DNA of 64,000 bases from JBJMQS01 sp045802605 (lineage in GTDB: Bacteria > Planctomycetota > Planctomycetia > Gemmatales > Gemmataceae). Made by a program: the position numbers and the translations under genes. This document shows, one piece after another, positions 39,929-48,301 of the stretch. The stretch spans positions 139,375 to 203,374 of the forward strand of contig JBJMQS010000070.1 of assembly GCA_045802605.1 (NCBI GenBank). Direction: 5' to 3'. Each line of letters begins with the position of its first letter. The first letter of the stretch is position 1. Under the pieces are notes generated by a model. That model did no database searches, was not told the DNA's origin, and saw only the letters and a program-made list of their open reading frames with translations.

Positions 39929-41090
39929 ATGACCGAATTGCAGGCATTTTCTGAGGACTTCAAGGCGCTGGTCGCACATGCGGCGCGGGCCGGCGGCTTT
40001 GCGAATCCGGTGGCCGTCGATTTCGACGACTTCTCGGGGCCTGTGATGCGGCATGCCCGTAAAGGGCCGGTTGTCGCCGCTGACGGTGTCATGATTCGGG
40101 AGTGGGGCACCGGCACGCGAAAGGAATCGCCCAACGTTCGGCTCGGATTACGCGTCTATCACATCAGGTTGCTCAGGTTCGTTCTCGTCAGGTTCAACTT
40201 TTCCGATCGACACAGTTATCCCGGTCATCAATTCGCCGTCATCGATCGAAAAGACTATTTGCGGTTTTATCGGGTCGCTCGCCAAATCCAGGTTCAGGAA
40301 ACTGAGCGCGTCGCGCCGCCGGTTCTTGCGCCGGAGCAAATGCGAGTATTGCGCGAGAACACGATCGGATTTCTGGAGCGAGACAACTTGCGCCGGATTC
40401 GGGACTGGGGCGGCCGGCCACGCCGCGGGATGCTGCTCACCGGCCCGCTCGGCAACGGCAAGACATCGGCCTGCCGCTGGCTGCAAAGCGAGTGCTTGCG
40501 CCGGGGTTGGGAATTTCAGATCGTCAGCGCGGATGACTACGCCTCAGCACGCCGCAGCACCTGTGCGGCCACCAGTGTGCGAGCGCTGTTCGAACTGGAC
40601 CACCGCGGCATTGTCGTATTCGATGATTTTGACATGGCCCTGCGGGGCACGAGACGATGCGCCCGATTCGGACCATCAATCGGTGTTCCTCAACGCACTC
40701 GATGGAGTGCGCAGTGTTGAAGGCGTCGTCCATTTGTTCACCACTAACTGCAATCTGGCCCGCATCGACGTTGCGTTTCGCCGGCCTGGCCGCATTGATG
40801 TCGTCTTGGCGTTGGGCAAGCCCAACGCGGCATTGCGCCGCGAACTGATCCAGCGCTGGCACGCTGACGTGAGGGCCGGTATCGACGTTGACCATGCGGT
40901 GAAGACGACGGACGGGCTGAGCTTCGCCGACCTCGATGAATTGCGGAACTTATTGATTCTGGGTTACATCGAAACCAAGACGTGGGATTGGGACGAAGCC
41001 CAGGCGCAGTTTGAAATGAATCGCAAGGAATTGGTCGCTAAGCGCGGATTTGGTTTCTGCCCGGCGCCGGCGAAAGAGATGGTGTTGTAA
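39929..41090 (+). pseudogene. AAA ATPase gene with a +1 frameshift
   Basis: Reading starts at the ATG 39929 (MTELQAFSEDFKAL). It shows Walker A GPLGNGKTSA near residue 171 and Walker B GIVVFDDFDM, and then runs into a false frame that stops at 40720. The rest of the AAA core continues in the next frame from about 40660: QSVFLNALDGV, LFTTNC (sensor 1), RRPGRIDVVL (Arg finger region) and a helical C-terminus to 41090. One extra base between about 40645 and 40665, for example in CTGCGGGGCACGAGACG, explains the break. It may be a pseudogene or an assembly error. The family is a FtsH/BCS1-like AAA protein of unknown role. Confidence 0.75.
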
Positions 41091-41528
41091 GCGTGTTTTG
41101 AAATGTGATTTTGTAGCCGCGGGCTTCAGCCCGCGCGTCCCGGCAATCGCTCCGTTCCGATGCAAGCGGACGTTTCGTTTGCATTCGCCCCGGAGGGGCG
41201 CAGGGTTGTAGCCACGGGTGGAGCGAGCCGAGTCTTCGAGGCGAGCGCAACCTGTGGAATCAGAACCCATTTATCTTTCCGCCTCGGAGGGGCGGAGGAG
41301 TGCAGACAGATTCCTCCGCCCCTGCCGGGGCGGGAAGACAAATATCCGTCTGACCACGGGTTGCGCTTGCCCGCCTAACGGCGGACGCGCTCCACCCGTG
41401 GCTACATTCCTGCGCCCCTCCGGGGCGAAATGCAAACGAGGAGATGCTATCGCTTGAGGCCTTTGCGATTGCCAGCACGCGCGGGCTGAAGCCCGCGGCT
41501 ACGAAGTCGAAATGCAAAAGAAAATCGC
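41091..41528. repeat. Large nested inverted-repeat element between convergent genes
   Basis: This 438-bp gene-free stretch is almost entirely palindromic. A perfect 25-bp inverted pair lies at 41113-41137 and 41478-41502 (core GCCGCGGGCTTCAGCCCGCG). Similarity between the arms continues inward for about 150 bp: GGCAATCGC, CGTTTGCAT.CGCCCC, GGAGGGGCGCAGG, TAGCCACGGGTGGAGCG and GCGCAACC occur in both arms in mirror order. The centre has its own hairpin (41290-41300 with 41313-41323, GGGGCGGAGGA). No transposase frame is present. It looks like a non-autonomous mobile or repetitive element, or a paired terminator for the two convergent genes. Confidence 0.85.
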
Positions 41529-44500
41529 TTAGCGCGAGAAGGCCACGGCGTGGCATTTGCCGCCGGGCACGGTGAATTGCTTTAACTCTTCGCCCGTCTG
41601 GCCGTCCCAGAGGCGGACGGTGCCGTCCCAACTTCCCGAGGCGATTAAAAGTCCATCCGGCGAAAACGCGATGGAGCGCACGCTCTCGGCATGGCCGCGC
41701 AACGTGTGCATTTCGCGCCCGGTGGTCGTTTCCCAGAGCTTGATCGTGGTGTCCCAACTACCGGTTGCTACAAGCCGGCCATTGGGATGAAACGCGACGG
41801 CGCTGACGGCGAACTTGTGGCCGGTCAAAGTGCGAATGCATTGGTTCCGAGACGTATCCCAGATGCGGGCTGACTTGTCCCAGCCGCCGGTCGCCAGGAA
41901 TTGCCCGTCATGCGAATAGGCCACTGTGGTGACCATTTTCTCGTGACCCTGCAGCGATGCTTGGAATCTGCTCTTGGCCACATCCCACAGCATCACCGCC
42001 TTGTCCCAGCCAGCACTCGCCAGCGTTTGGCCATTCGGATGAAATGCCAGCGACGTCACGGCTCCCTTGTGGCCGCGCAAAATGCCGCGCTCCGCGCCGG
42101 TAGCGACGTCCCACAGCTTGATTGCGGTATCCCAAGCACCACTCGCTAGCACGTGGCCATCGGGTGAGAACGCCACCGCTGCGACTTCGCCGGCGTGACC
42201 ATTGAGCGTGTCGAGCTCGCTGCGATCGGTGAGGTTCCAAAGTTTGACAGTGTTGTCCGAGCTCGCGGAGGCCATCCGGTTGCCGGTCGGCGCGAAAGCG
42301 ATGGCGTTGACATCCAGTGTGTGGCCATCGAGCGTGTGGTTGGCCTCGACACCGGTGATCGCTTCGGAACTCGACAAATCCCACAAGCGCGTTCGGCCAT
42401 CGGAACCGCCGGCGGCGAGATAGCAGCTCTTGATTGTCAGGGCAGTTTCGGGCAATGGCTCCGCGCCTGACTTCGGCTCATCTTCCGGGGCGTAACCGAG
42501 TGTGCCACGCAAAACGCCGCTTTCGACGTAACAGACGCGCACGACTTGATCCAAGCTTGCCGACAGGATGGTATGCCCGTCGGGTGAGAATGCCACGCCG
42601 GTCACCTCTGCTGCGTGCCCGGCCAGTGTGTGCATGAGTTGCCCGGTGATGCAGTCCCAAATCTGGACAGTGAAATCCTCGCTGGCCGTCGCCAAGAGAT
42701 GGCCATCGGGCGAAAACGCAATGGCGGTTATGCGCTTGCCATGCGCCTGCAACGCATTCCATTCCGAGCGGCTGTTGACGTCCCAGAATTTCACTTCGCC
42801 GTCGCTGCCGCCGCTGGCGAGGGTTCGCCCATCGGGTGCGAAAGCGATGGCCGTGACCTCATGACGATGGCTGCTCAGCGTCGCGATTTCGTGAGCGTCA
42901 TTGATTGACCATAGCTTCACGGTTCCGTCGTCGCTGCCGGTCGCCAGTTGATGGCCCTCGGGCGAGAAAGCCAGGGCATTCACGGGACGAGTATGTCCCG
43001 TGAGTTCCGACAGGTCATCGGCCGCGGCAACGTCCCAAAGGCGCACGGATCCCTCGGCACCGGCGCGCGCGAGCAATCCGCCATCTGGGGAGAAGCTCAG
43101 TGTGTTGATGCCACCTGTTTGTTGAGGAAGGACGAGGCGTTCTTTGGCCGTGGAAACGTCCCAAAGGCGGACCGCGCCGTCCAATCCAGCCGACGCGAGC
43201 ATCCGGCTACCCGGCGCGAAGGCCACTCCTTTGACTTCGCCTTGATGGCCGGCGAGAATTCCGGCTTCGCGTCCCGTGTCAAGTTCCCACAGCAAGATCG
43301 TCCCGTCGGCCGCGCCGGCTGCAACTACGGATCCACTCGGGGCGACGGCCAGCGACAAATATGATCCACCAGTGCGAATGATCGGCAAGCGAGTCGAAAG
43401 CGGAGCCGGTGAACTTGCACGATGGCGGGTGGTTACCGCACTGGATTTTTCCAGAATATCGCTCGACGACTCCAGGATAGAGTCCTCGCCATCAGGCGGC
43501 GTTTCGGTGATCGCTTGGCTGGCGGTGGCGGTCGCCGAGGCGTCTAGTGAAATTGTCTCTTCGGAATATGGTCGCAACAGAGTTGGTGCCGCGTCGGCTT
43601 CCGCATCCGCGCCCGCTTGCTGTTGCACCGGTAATGTCGCGATTAGTTCGCCGGTCTTGGCGTCCCAAAGCCGCGCGGTGCGATCAAGGCTCACGCTCGC
43701 GAGCCAAGCCCCGTCGGCTGCGAAGGCAACGCTGGTGACAACACCCGAATGACCGCGCAGTAGCGCCAACTGCTGACCGGAAGCGGCGTCCCAAAGCCGG
43801 ATGGTCCGATCCCAGCCCGCTGTTGCGAGCACGCGCCCATCGGGGGCAAACGCGACGGCGGTCACGTCGCCCGTGTGACCGCGCAACGTGAAAAGCGACT
43901 GACCGGTTCGAGTGTCCCAAATCACGGCGGTGTGATCTTGGCTGCCGGTGGCGATTCGATGACCCACCGGCGAATAGGCCACTGCGGTCAGGTCGCCAAT
44001 ATGACCTGCGAGAATCGATTGCTCGGCTCCCTTGGCAACGTCCCAAAGGCGCAGAGTCTTGTCCCAACTCGCGGTGGCAACCGTCTGACCATCTGGTGAA
44101 AGGGCCACGCCCGTCACCATCCGGGCATGTCCCGTCAGACAATGCCGTTCTTGCCGCGTGGCCGTCTCCCACAGACGGACGGTTTTGTCCCAACTGGTGC
44201 TGGCGACCATTCGGCCATCGGCCGAGGCGGCAACACTTGTGATCACGCCAGTGTGTCCAGACAACGTGCCGACGAGCGCAAACTTGTTAGTCGCGTCCCA
44301 CAGATGGATGGTTTTGTCCCAGCCGCCGGTCACAAGCAGGCGATCATCGCCGGAGATAGCGACGGAACTGATTACCCCCGCGTGACCATTGAGACAGGCG
44401 ATTGGTTCCCCGCCGGGCAAATTCCAAACGCGGACCGTCTTATCCCAACTGGCCGTCACCAAACGGCGACCGAGGAATGCGACCGCGGTCAGGTCGCCAG

Positions 44501-45356
44501 TGTGCCCGGCTGTCGGTGAATGAATCACCTCGTCGGTTTGCGAAAACTCGGCGACCGCAGGCTGCATCGGCGTCGCTGTCACTTCGCGCGACATCGTCGG
44601 CGGCGCCCAAATTCCGAGGTTGGAAAGGGCGTCGTAGTCGACGTGGAAATCGGATGACCGGGTATTTGGCACTCGGGGCGGCTGCGGTGGGGATGTCGGA
44701 GCAGGGGCTGGCTCATTCTGCGATTTGAAAAGGTTCAAACCGCTTAACAGATTTCGATAGGCTTGTGCTGCGGGCGAGTGGGGATTGATATCGACGAACG
44801 CTCGGCCATAGGAGAGCGCCTGGCTCACGGCGGGATCGAATGGGATGAGGCCTGGGAGGATCTGCGGAAATCGGTGTTGCAGTTCGTTCGCGGTGAGATT
44901 GTCGGGTGCATCGGTCGCCGGCAGAGTCAAAAGAGCCCGGCGTGCAGGATTACGAAATCCGCCGATGGATTCTTCCATCGAGAGCAAGTGCATCGCATCA
45001 TGCTGAAGACGCACGACCAATAGTTCCAAAGCACCGGGCAAGATCGCTGATCCATCGACGATCAGGAGATCAGCATCATTACGTAAGGCCGTCGATAATC
45101 GCGACACGGATTCAGCGTCGCTAGTGACAACTCGCAAACCCGGTTGCACTTCCAAAAGCTGCGCGGAGGGTGCGACGGCGCGAAGATGATCGGGCAGGGG
45201 GACGGGCCGGTGGTTCAGAATGGCGGCGGTGCCGCGGCCACTCACATCGATGACGATGACGGACTTGCCCGACTGAGCGACCAGCGTCGCCAGGTTTGCC
45301 GCAACGGTGCTGGCCCCGGCGCCTGGCGCCAGACCCGTCACAAGCAATATCGGCAC
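41529..45356 (-). CDS. Atypical MinD/TadZ-like ATPase fused to 21 WD40 repeats
   Basis: A GTG at 45356 with AAAGGAG 6 nt upstream is chosen over a TTG at 45476, which would overlap the neighbouring gene. That gives 1275 residues. Residues 1-210 are a MinD/ParA-like fold: GLAPGAGASTVAANLA (8-23), VIVIDV, LLIVDG, and IPFDPAVSQALSYG then SPAAQAYRNL. Both Walker A lysines are replaced by Ala (10 and 15), as in TadZ/CpaE-type relatives with GAST. A Pro-rich linker (about 212-280) leads to 21 WD40 repeats of ~42 residues: seven, an ~80-residue acidic/Ser-rich linker, seven, a short insert, then seven. This fits three seven-bladed propellers. The function is unknown; a scaffold is likely. The ArnT-like gene lies 56 nt upstream. 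Confidence 0.88.
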   Translation of the reverse strand: MPILLVTGLAPGAGASTVAANLATLVAQSGKSVIVIDVSGRGTAAILNHRPVPLPDHLRAVAPSAQLLEVQPGLRVVTSDAESVSRLSTALRNDADLLIVDGSAILPGALELLVVRLQHDAMHLLSMEESIGGFRNPARRALLTLPATDAPDNLTANELQHRFPQILPGLIPFDPAVSQALSYGRAFVDINPHSPAAQAYRNLLSGLNLFKSQNEPAPAPTSPPQPPRVPNTRSSDFHVDYDALSNLGIWAPPTMSREVTATPMQPAVAEFSQTDEVIHSPTAGHTGDLTAVAFLGRRLVTASWDKTVRVWNLPGGEPIACLNGHAGVISSVAISGDDRLLVTGGWDKTIHLWDATNKFALVGTLSGHTGVITSVAASADGRMVASTSWDKTVRLWETATRQERHCLTGHARMVTGVALSPDGQTVATASWDKTLRLWDVAKGAEQSILAGHIGDLTAVAYSPVGHRIATGSQDHTAVIWDTRTGQSLFTLRGHTGDVTAVAFAPDGRVLATAGWDRTIRLWDAASGQQLALLRGHSGVVTSVAFAADGAWLASVSLDRTARLWDAKTGELIATLPVQQQAGADAEADAAPTLLRPYSEETISLDASATATASQAITETPPDGEDSILESSSDILEKSSAVTTRHRASSPAPLSTRLPIIRTGGSYLSLAVAPSGSVVAAGAADGTILLWELDTGREAGILAGHQGEVKGVAFAPGSRMLASAGLDGAVRLWDVSTAKERLVLPQQTGGINTLSFSPDGGLLARAGAEGSVRLWDVAAADDLSELTGHTRPVNALAFSPEGHQLATGSDDGTVKLWSINDAHEIATLSSHRHEVTAIAFAPDGRTLASGGSDGEVKFWDVNSRSEWNALQAHGKRITAIAFSPDGHLLATASEDFTVQIWDCITGQLMHTLAGHAAEVTGVAFSPDGHTILSASLDQVVRVCYVESGVLRGTLGYAPEDEPKSGAEPLPETALTIKSCYLAAGGSDGRTRLWDLSSSEAITGVEANHTLDGHTLDVNAIAFAPTGNRMASASSDNTVKLWNLTDRSELDTLNGHAGEVAAVAFSPDGHVLASGAWDTAIKLWDVATGAERGILRGHKGAVTSLAFHPNGQTLASAGWDKAVMLWDVAKSRFQASLQGHEKMVTTVAYSHDGQFLATGGWDKSARIWDTSRNQCIRTLTGHKFAVSAVAFHPNGRLVATGSWDTTIKLWETTTGREMHTLRGHAESVRSIAFSPDGLLIASGSWDGTVRLWDGQTGEELKQFTVPGGKCHAVAFSR

Positions 45357-45362
45357 GTCACA

Positions 45363-45369
45363 CTCCTTT
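45363..45369 (-). promoter_or_regulatory. Ribosome binding site that sets the GTG start of the WD40 protein
   Basis: On the minus strand the site reads AAAGGAG, 6 nt before the GTG at 45356. It supports that start over the longer TTG reading that overlaps the upstream glycosyltransferase gene. Confidence 0.7.
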
Positions 45370-45412
45370 GAACCACGGGGCATCTTAAACCGTTCATGAG
45401 CGTCATGTTTGA

Positions 45413-47074
45413 CTAGAAGTGCAGTGCACCGCCGCACCACCTCGCTGGCGGACCGAATCCGCGATAGCCCCGACAAATCGTGACTTGCCAGTACGACAGG
45501 ACATGGCCGTTTTCGGTGTAATCAACCCACCAAGTGTCATCCACGGCGTCGAAGGCCTGTACGATCTCGGGCGCGAGGTCGCCAACGAAGATGAAGGTTC
45601 GGCCGCGAAAGGCGTCAGGGTCCCACAAAACGTTCGGTCGCCACAGATCGTATTGCGACATGCGTTGGCCGATGGCCGGCCCGAGGCACTGCACATCGGG
45701 ATGACCCTCGCAGTAAAACGCGATCTCGCCGGAGAGATTCCAAAACGAGGTGGCGATGATCGGATCATCGCCCAACATTTCGCAAAGCCGGCGCGTGGCG
45801 TCGATATTCCCGGCGAGAAAGCTCCAACCGCGTAGCCGGGCGGTCGGATCGTAGCGGCGCATGGGCAGAGGGCTGTCCTCGGTTGGAGCGCCGCTGATCA
45901 CAGCCAGAATGGGTTGGATCAATGTCGGATAGTGAATGGCCGCCGTTAGTGACATTCCCGCTACAGTCGTAAGTATCAGAAAAGCGCGATGGATGCGGCA
46001 CCACGTCGGTGAGGCGCTCACAAACCGATTGGCTAACCAGTTGACCGCGAGAATAAGTCCCGAAATATACCCCGCGATCGGCCAATTCAGTTGGCCCGGC
46101 GTCTTCAAACTGATGATCACGAACATGGCGAACACCGGTATCGATGTCCACCACAAGAACGCACGGCCGGCATCTTGCGAATGGCCGGGACGCTCGCGCC
46201 AAATGGCGGCGGCCCAGCACGCGAACCAGAAGAAGAGTAACAAGCCGGCCTGCTCGACCACGAAGCGCAACGGGCCCAGCCAGCGAATGCCTTGAGCTTG
46301 CGCGCCCGCTTGCCAGCCGACGTGGCGGACCGTGACCCAGTCGTACTTGATGTTCCAAATGAGAATCGGCACGCAGCAGATTGCCGCGATTCCGCATGCG
46401 AGCCAGAATCCGCTACGCCGCAATTGGCTGCGATGCACCGGATGCACGAGCAAGAACATGCCCACACAGGGTAACAGCAATACCATCGTGTACTTGGCGA
46501 GGATGCCGATGCCAATCAGCACACCGGCCATCGCCCAGTTCCAGTTGCCTTGACGGAAGATTGCGGCGTGGGTGAAAACCAGGGCCCAAACCCAGGCGCA
46601 AGTGAATGGCGCATCGATCGTCATCACGGTAGCACCTGCGGCCAACACTGGCAAGCTCACCGCGGTAGCCACCACAGCCAAGGCGCGCCAATCGCTTTTG
46701 AGAGTTCGCGCGGCCAAGACGTAGAGGCCGGCCAGAAGTCCCGCGCCACAAGCAACTGCCGGCAGACGCACGGCAATGAGTTCGGTGCCGCAAAGGCGGA
46801 CGGAGAATGCGCCAAACAGTTCGCAACTCAGACGGATGAGCCAAGCGACCAAGGGCCCCTTGCTGTAGTAGCTCCAATCGAGATGGCGCGACCAGTCCCA
46901 GTAGTGGGCTTCATCTGCGGCGAGGTCCAACGGGCAGTTGCGAATGAGATAAACCAGATGCCACACGGCTGCGAATAGGATCAATCCCGAGGCCGCGAGG
47001 CGCGGCGGGGCGATTACCGGCCAGGCACGGTCGAGGTGAGATGTCGGTGCGACGCAGGGACTAGCCACAGGCAT
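45413..47074 (-). CDS. ArnT/PMT-like membrane glycosyltransferase (GT39/GT83 type)
   Basis: The 553 residues hold about 11-12 membrane helices. The first extracytoplasmic loop carries LAADEAHYWDWSRHLDWSYY, the acidic Asp-Glu motif of lipid-linked sugar transferases of the dolichyl-phosphate-mannose mannosyltransferase/ArnT superfamily. These use polyprenyl-phosphate sugars to glycosylate lipid or protein outside the inner membrane. The C-terminal ~130 residues are a soluble domain. AAGGAAGG lies upstream of the ATG. It is divergent from the lipoate ligase genes and precedes the WD40-ATPase gene by 56 nt. Acceptor and donor are unknown. Confidence 0.87.
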   Translation of the reverse strand: MPVASPCVAPTSHLDRAWPVIAPPRLAASGLILFAAVWHLVYLIRNCPLDLAADEAHYWDWSRHLDWSYYSKGPLVAWLIRLSCELFGAFSVRLCGTELIAVRLPAVACGAGLLAGLYVLAARTLKSDWRALAVVATAVSLPVLAAGATVMTIDAPFTCAWVWALVFTHAAIFRQGNWNWAMAGVLIGIGILAKYTMVLLLPCVGMFLLVHPVHRSQLRRSGFWLACGIAAICCVPILIWNIKYDWVTVRHVGWQAGAQAQGIRWLGPLRFVVEQAGLLLFFWFACWAAAIWRERPGHSQDAGRAFLWWTSIPVFAMFVIISLKTPGQLNWPIAGYISGLILAVNWLANRFVSASPTWCRIHRAFLILTTVAGMSLTAAIHYPTLIQPILAVISGAPTEDSPLPMRRYDPTARLRGWSFLAGNIDATRRLCEMLGDDPIIATSFWNLSGEIAFYCEGHPDVQCLGPAIGQRMSQYDLWRPNVLWDPDAFRGRTFIFVGDLAPEIVQAFDAVDDTWWVDYTENGHVLSYWQVTICRGYRGFGPPARWCGGALHF

Positions 47075-47235
47075 GCAGGAGCCTTCCTTTGCTCCACAAA
47101 GGCCTTACGGACCGGCTTTTGCGAGTCGCCAGTATTTTCCATGCCGCAAAAACCGTCAATTGCAGTCAGGCGAAGTCGAAATTGCCCGGCGTTTCAACGA
47201 TAATTGACTCCGAACCCTATTGGACACACTAAACC

Positions 47236-47517
47236 ATGCGCTGTCACGGCGAATACAAGGTGCCCGGCGGAAAGCTGGTGGTCGCCGATTTTCGATTTGA
47301 AGCCGGCATACTCGTCGATGTGGAAATCTCTGGGGACTTCTTCCTTTACCCCGACGAAGCCATTCACTGGATCAGCGCCGCATTGAGCGGAGCGCCGGCG
47401 GATTCCGATGCCGTCGAGCTTGCGCGGCGGATTCGCCTCGTGCTGGGCCCTGAGGTTGAGATGTTAGGTTTCGATGCAGATGCGGTGGCTGAGGCAGTCC
47501 GGCGAGGTCTCGCATGA
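47236..47517 (+). CDS. lplB: Lipoate-protein ligase accessory (C-terminal) subunit, LplB type
   Basis: The 93 residues start MRCHGEYKVPGGKLVVADF, followed by a beta-hairpin (ILVDVEISGDFFLYP) and helices. This is the stand-alone form of the lipoate-protein ligase C-terminal accessory domain, known as LplB in Thermoplasma acidophilum, where it is needed for lipoate adenylation by LplA. The stop overlaps the lplA start by 4 nt (ATGA), so the two are translationally coupled and made together. The domain is too small to act alone. Confidence 0.82.
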   Translation: MRCHGEYKVPGGKLVVADFRFEAGILVDVEISGDFFLYPDEAIHWISAALSGAPADSDAVELARRIRLVLGPEVEMLGFDADAVAEAVRRGLA

Positions 47518-48299
47518 GTGACCCCGTCATGGGCCGTTGGCACGCGGCTTCGTGGGAAATCCTGCCAGAGGGGCGAGAGCCACCGGTCATGCATGTCGCG
47601 CTCGACGAAGCGCTGCTGACTGCGGTAGCACGTGGCGAACGCGGACCGACGCTGCGATTCTGGGCGTGGTCCGCCCCCGCAGTTATCCTTGGCCGCTTTC
47701 AATCGTTTCGAAATGAAATTGATTCCGCTGGTGCCGCGGAACTGGGTCTGACAGTGGTGCGGCGTATCTCCGGCGGCGGGGCGATGCTTGTGCAACCGGG
47801 CATGACGATCACTTATTCGCTCTACGTGCCCGCCGCCATGCTCGAAGGAATGACCATTCGCGACTCGTACCAATTCTGCGATCAGTGGGTGGTCGATGCA
47901 CTGCGGTCTCTCGGCGCGGATGTGTCCTACGTGCCGCTCAATGATATTGCATCGTCAGTCGGCAAAGTTGGCGGGGCGGCCCAAGCACGTCGGCCCGGCG
48001 TGGTGCTGCATCACACGACGATTGCGTATCAGATGAATAGCGGCGATTTGGTGCGGGCCTTGCGTATCGGGCGGGAAAAGATTTCGGACAAGGGCATTCC
48101 CAGTGCGAACAAGCGCGTTCATCCGCTCGGCGAGCAGGTGACGATGTCGCGCGACAACGTCGTGGCGTATCTGATTTCGGCGTTTCGCGAGCGGTTTGGC
48201 GGCGAGCCGGGCCGAATCACCGATGCCGAGCGTGTTCACGCCGCGGAACTGGTGGTAAAAAGATATGCAGCGCAGGAATGGACGCTGGAGTTGCCGTAG
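47514..48299 (+). CDS. lplA: Lipoate-protein ligase A catalytic subunit
   Basis: The 261 residues are a BPL/LplA fold: FWAWSAPAVILGRFQS, RRISGGGAML (83-92, lipoate-binding loop), LNDI (142-145) and SSVGKVGGAAQ with the catalytic Lys151. It attaches lipoate to E2/GcvH lysines through lipoyl-AMP in the cytosol. It lacks the C-terminal accessory domain, which is supplied by the overlapping upstream gene. The RRISGGG loop and HHTTIAYQMN are also seen in octanoyltransferase relatives (LipM), but the LplB partner argues for a ligase. Its stop is 2 nt from the convergent BON gene stop. Confidence 0.85.
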   Translation: MSDPVMGRWHAASWEILPEGREPPVMHVALDEALLTAVARGERGPTLRFWAWSAPAVILGRFQSFRNEIDSAGAAELGLTVVRRISGGGAMLVQPGMTITYSLYVPAAMLEGMTIRDSYQFCDQWVVDALRSLGADVSYVPLNDIASSVGKVGGAAQARRPGVVLHHTTIAYQMNSGDLVRALRIGREKISDKGIPSANKRVHPLGEQVTMSRDNVVAYLISAFRERFGGEPGRITDAERVHAAELVVKRYAAQEWTLELP

Positions 48300-48301
48300 T
48301 G

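Noticed and set aside
41529..45356. A CRISPR or DNA tandem repeat in the WD40 region
   Set aside because: The ~126-bp periodicity is protein-level WD40 repetition; the DNA units are diverged and there are no spacers.
45357..45476. Longer TTG start for the WD40 protein
   Set aside because: It would overlap the end of the upstream glycosyltransferase gene; a GTG with a good ribosome binding site lies downstream.
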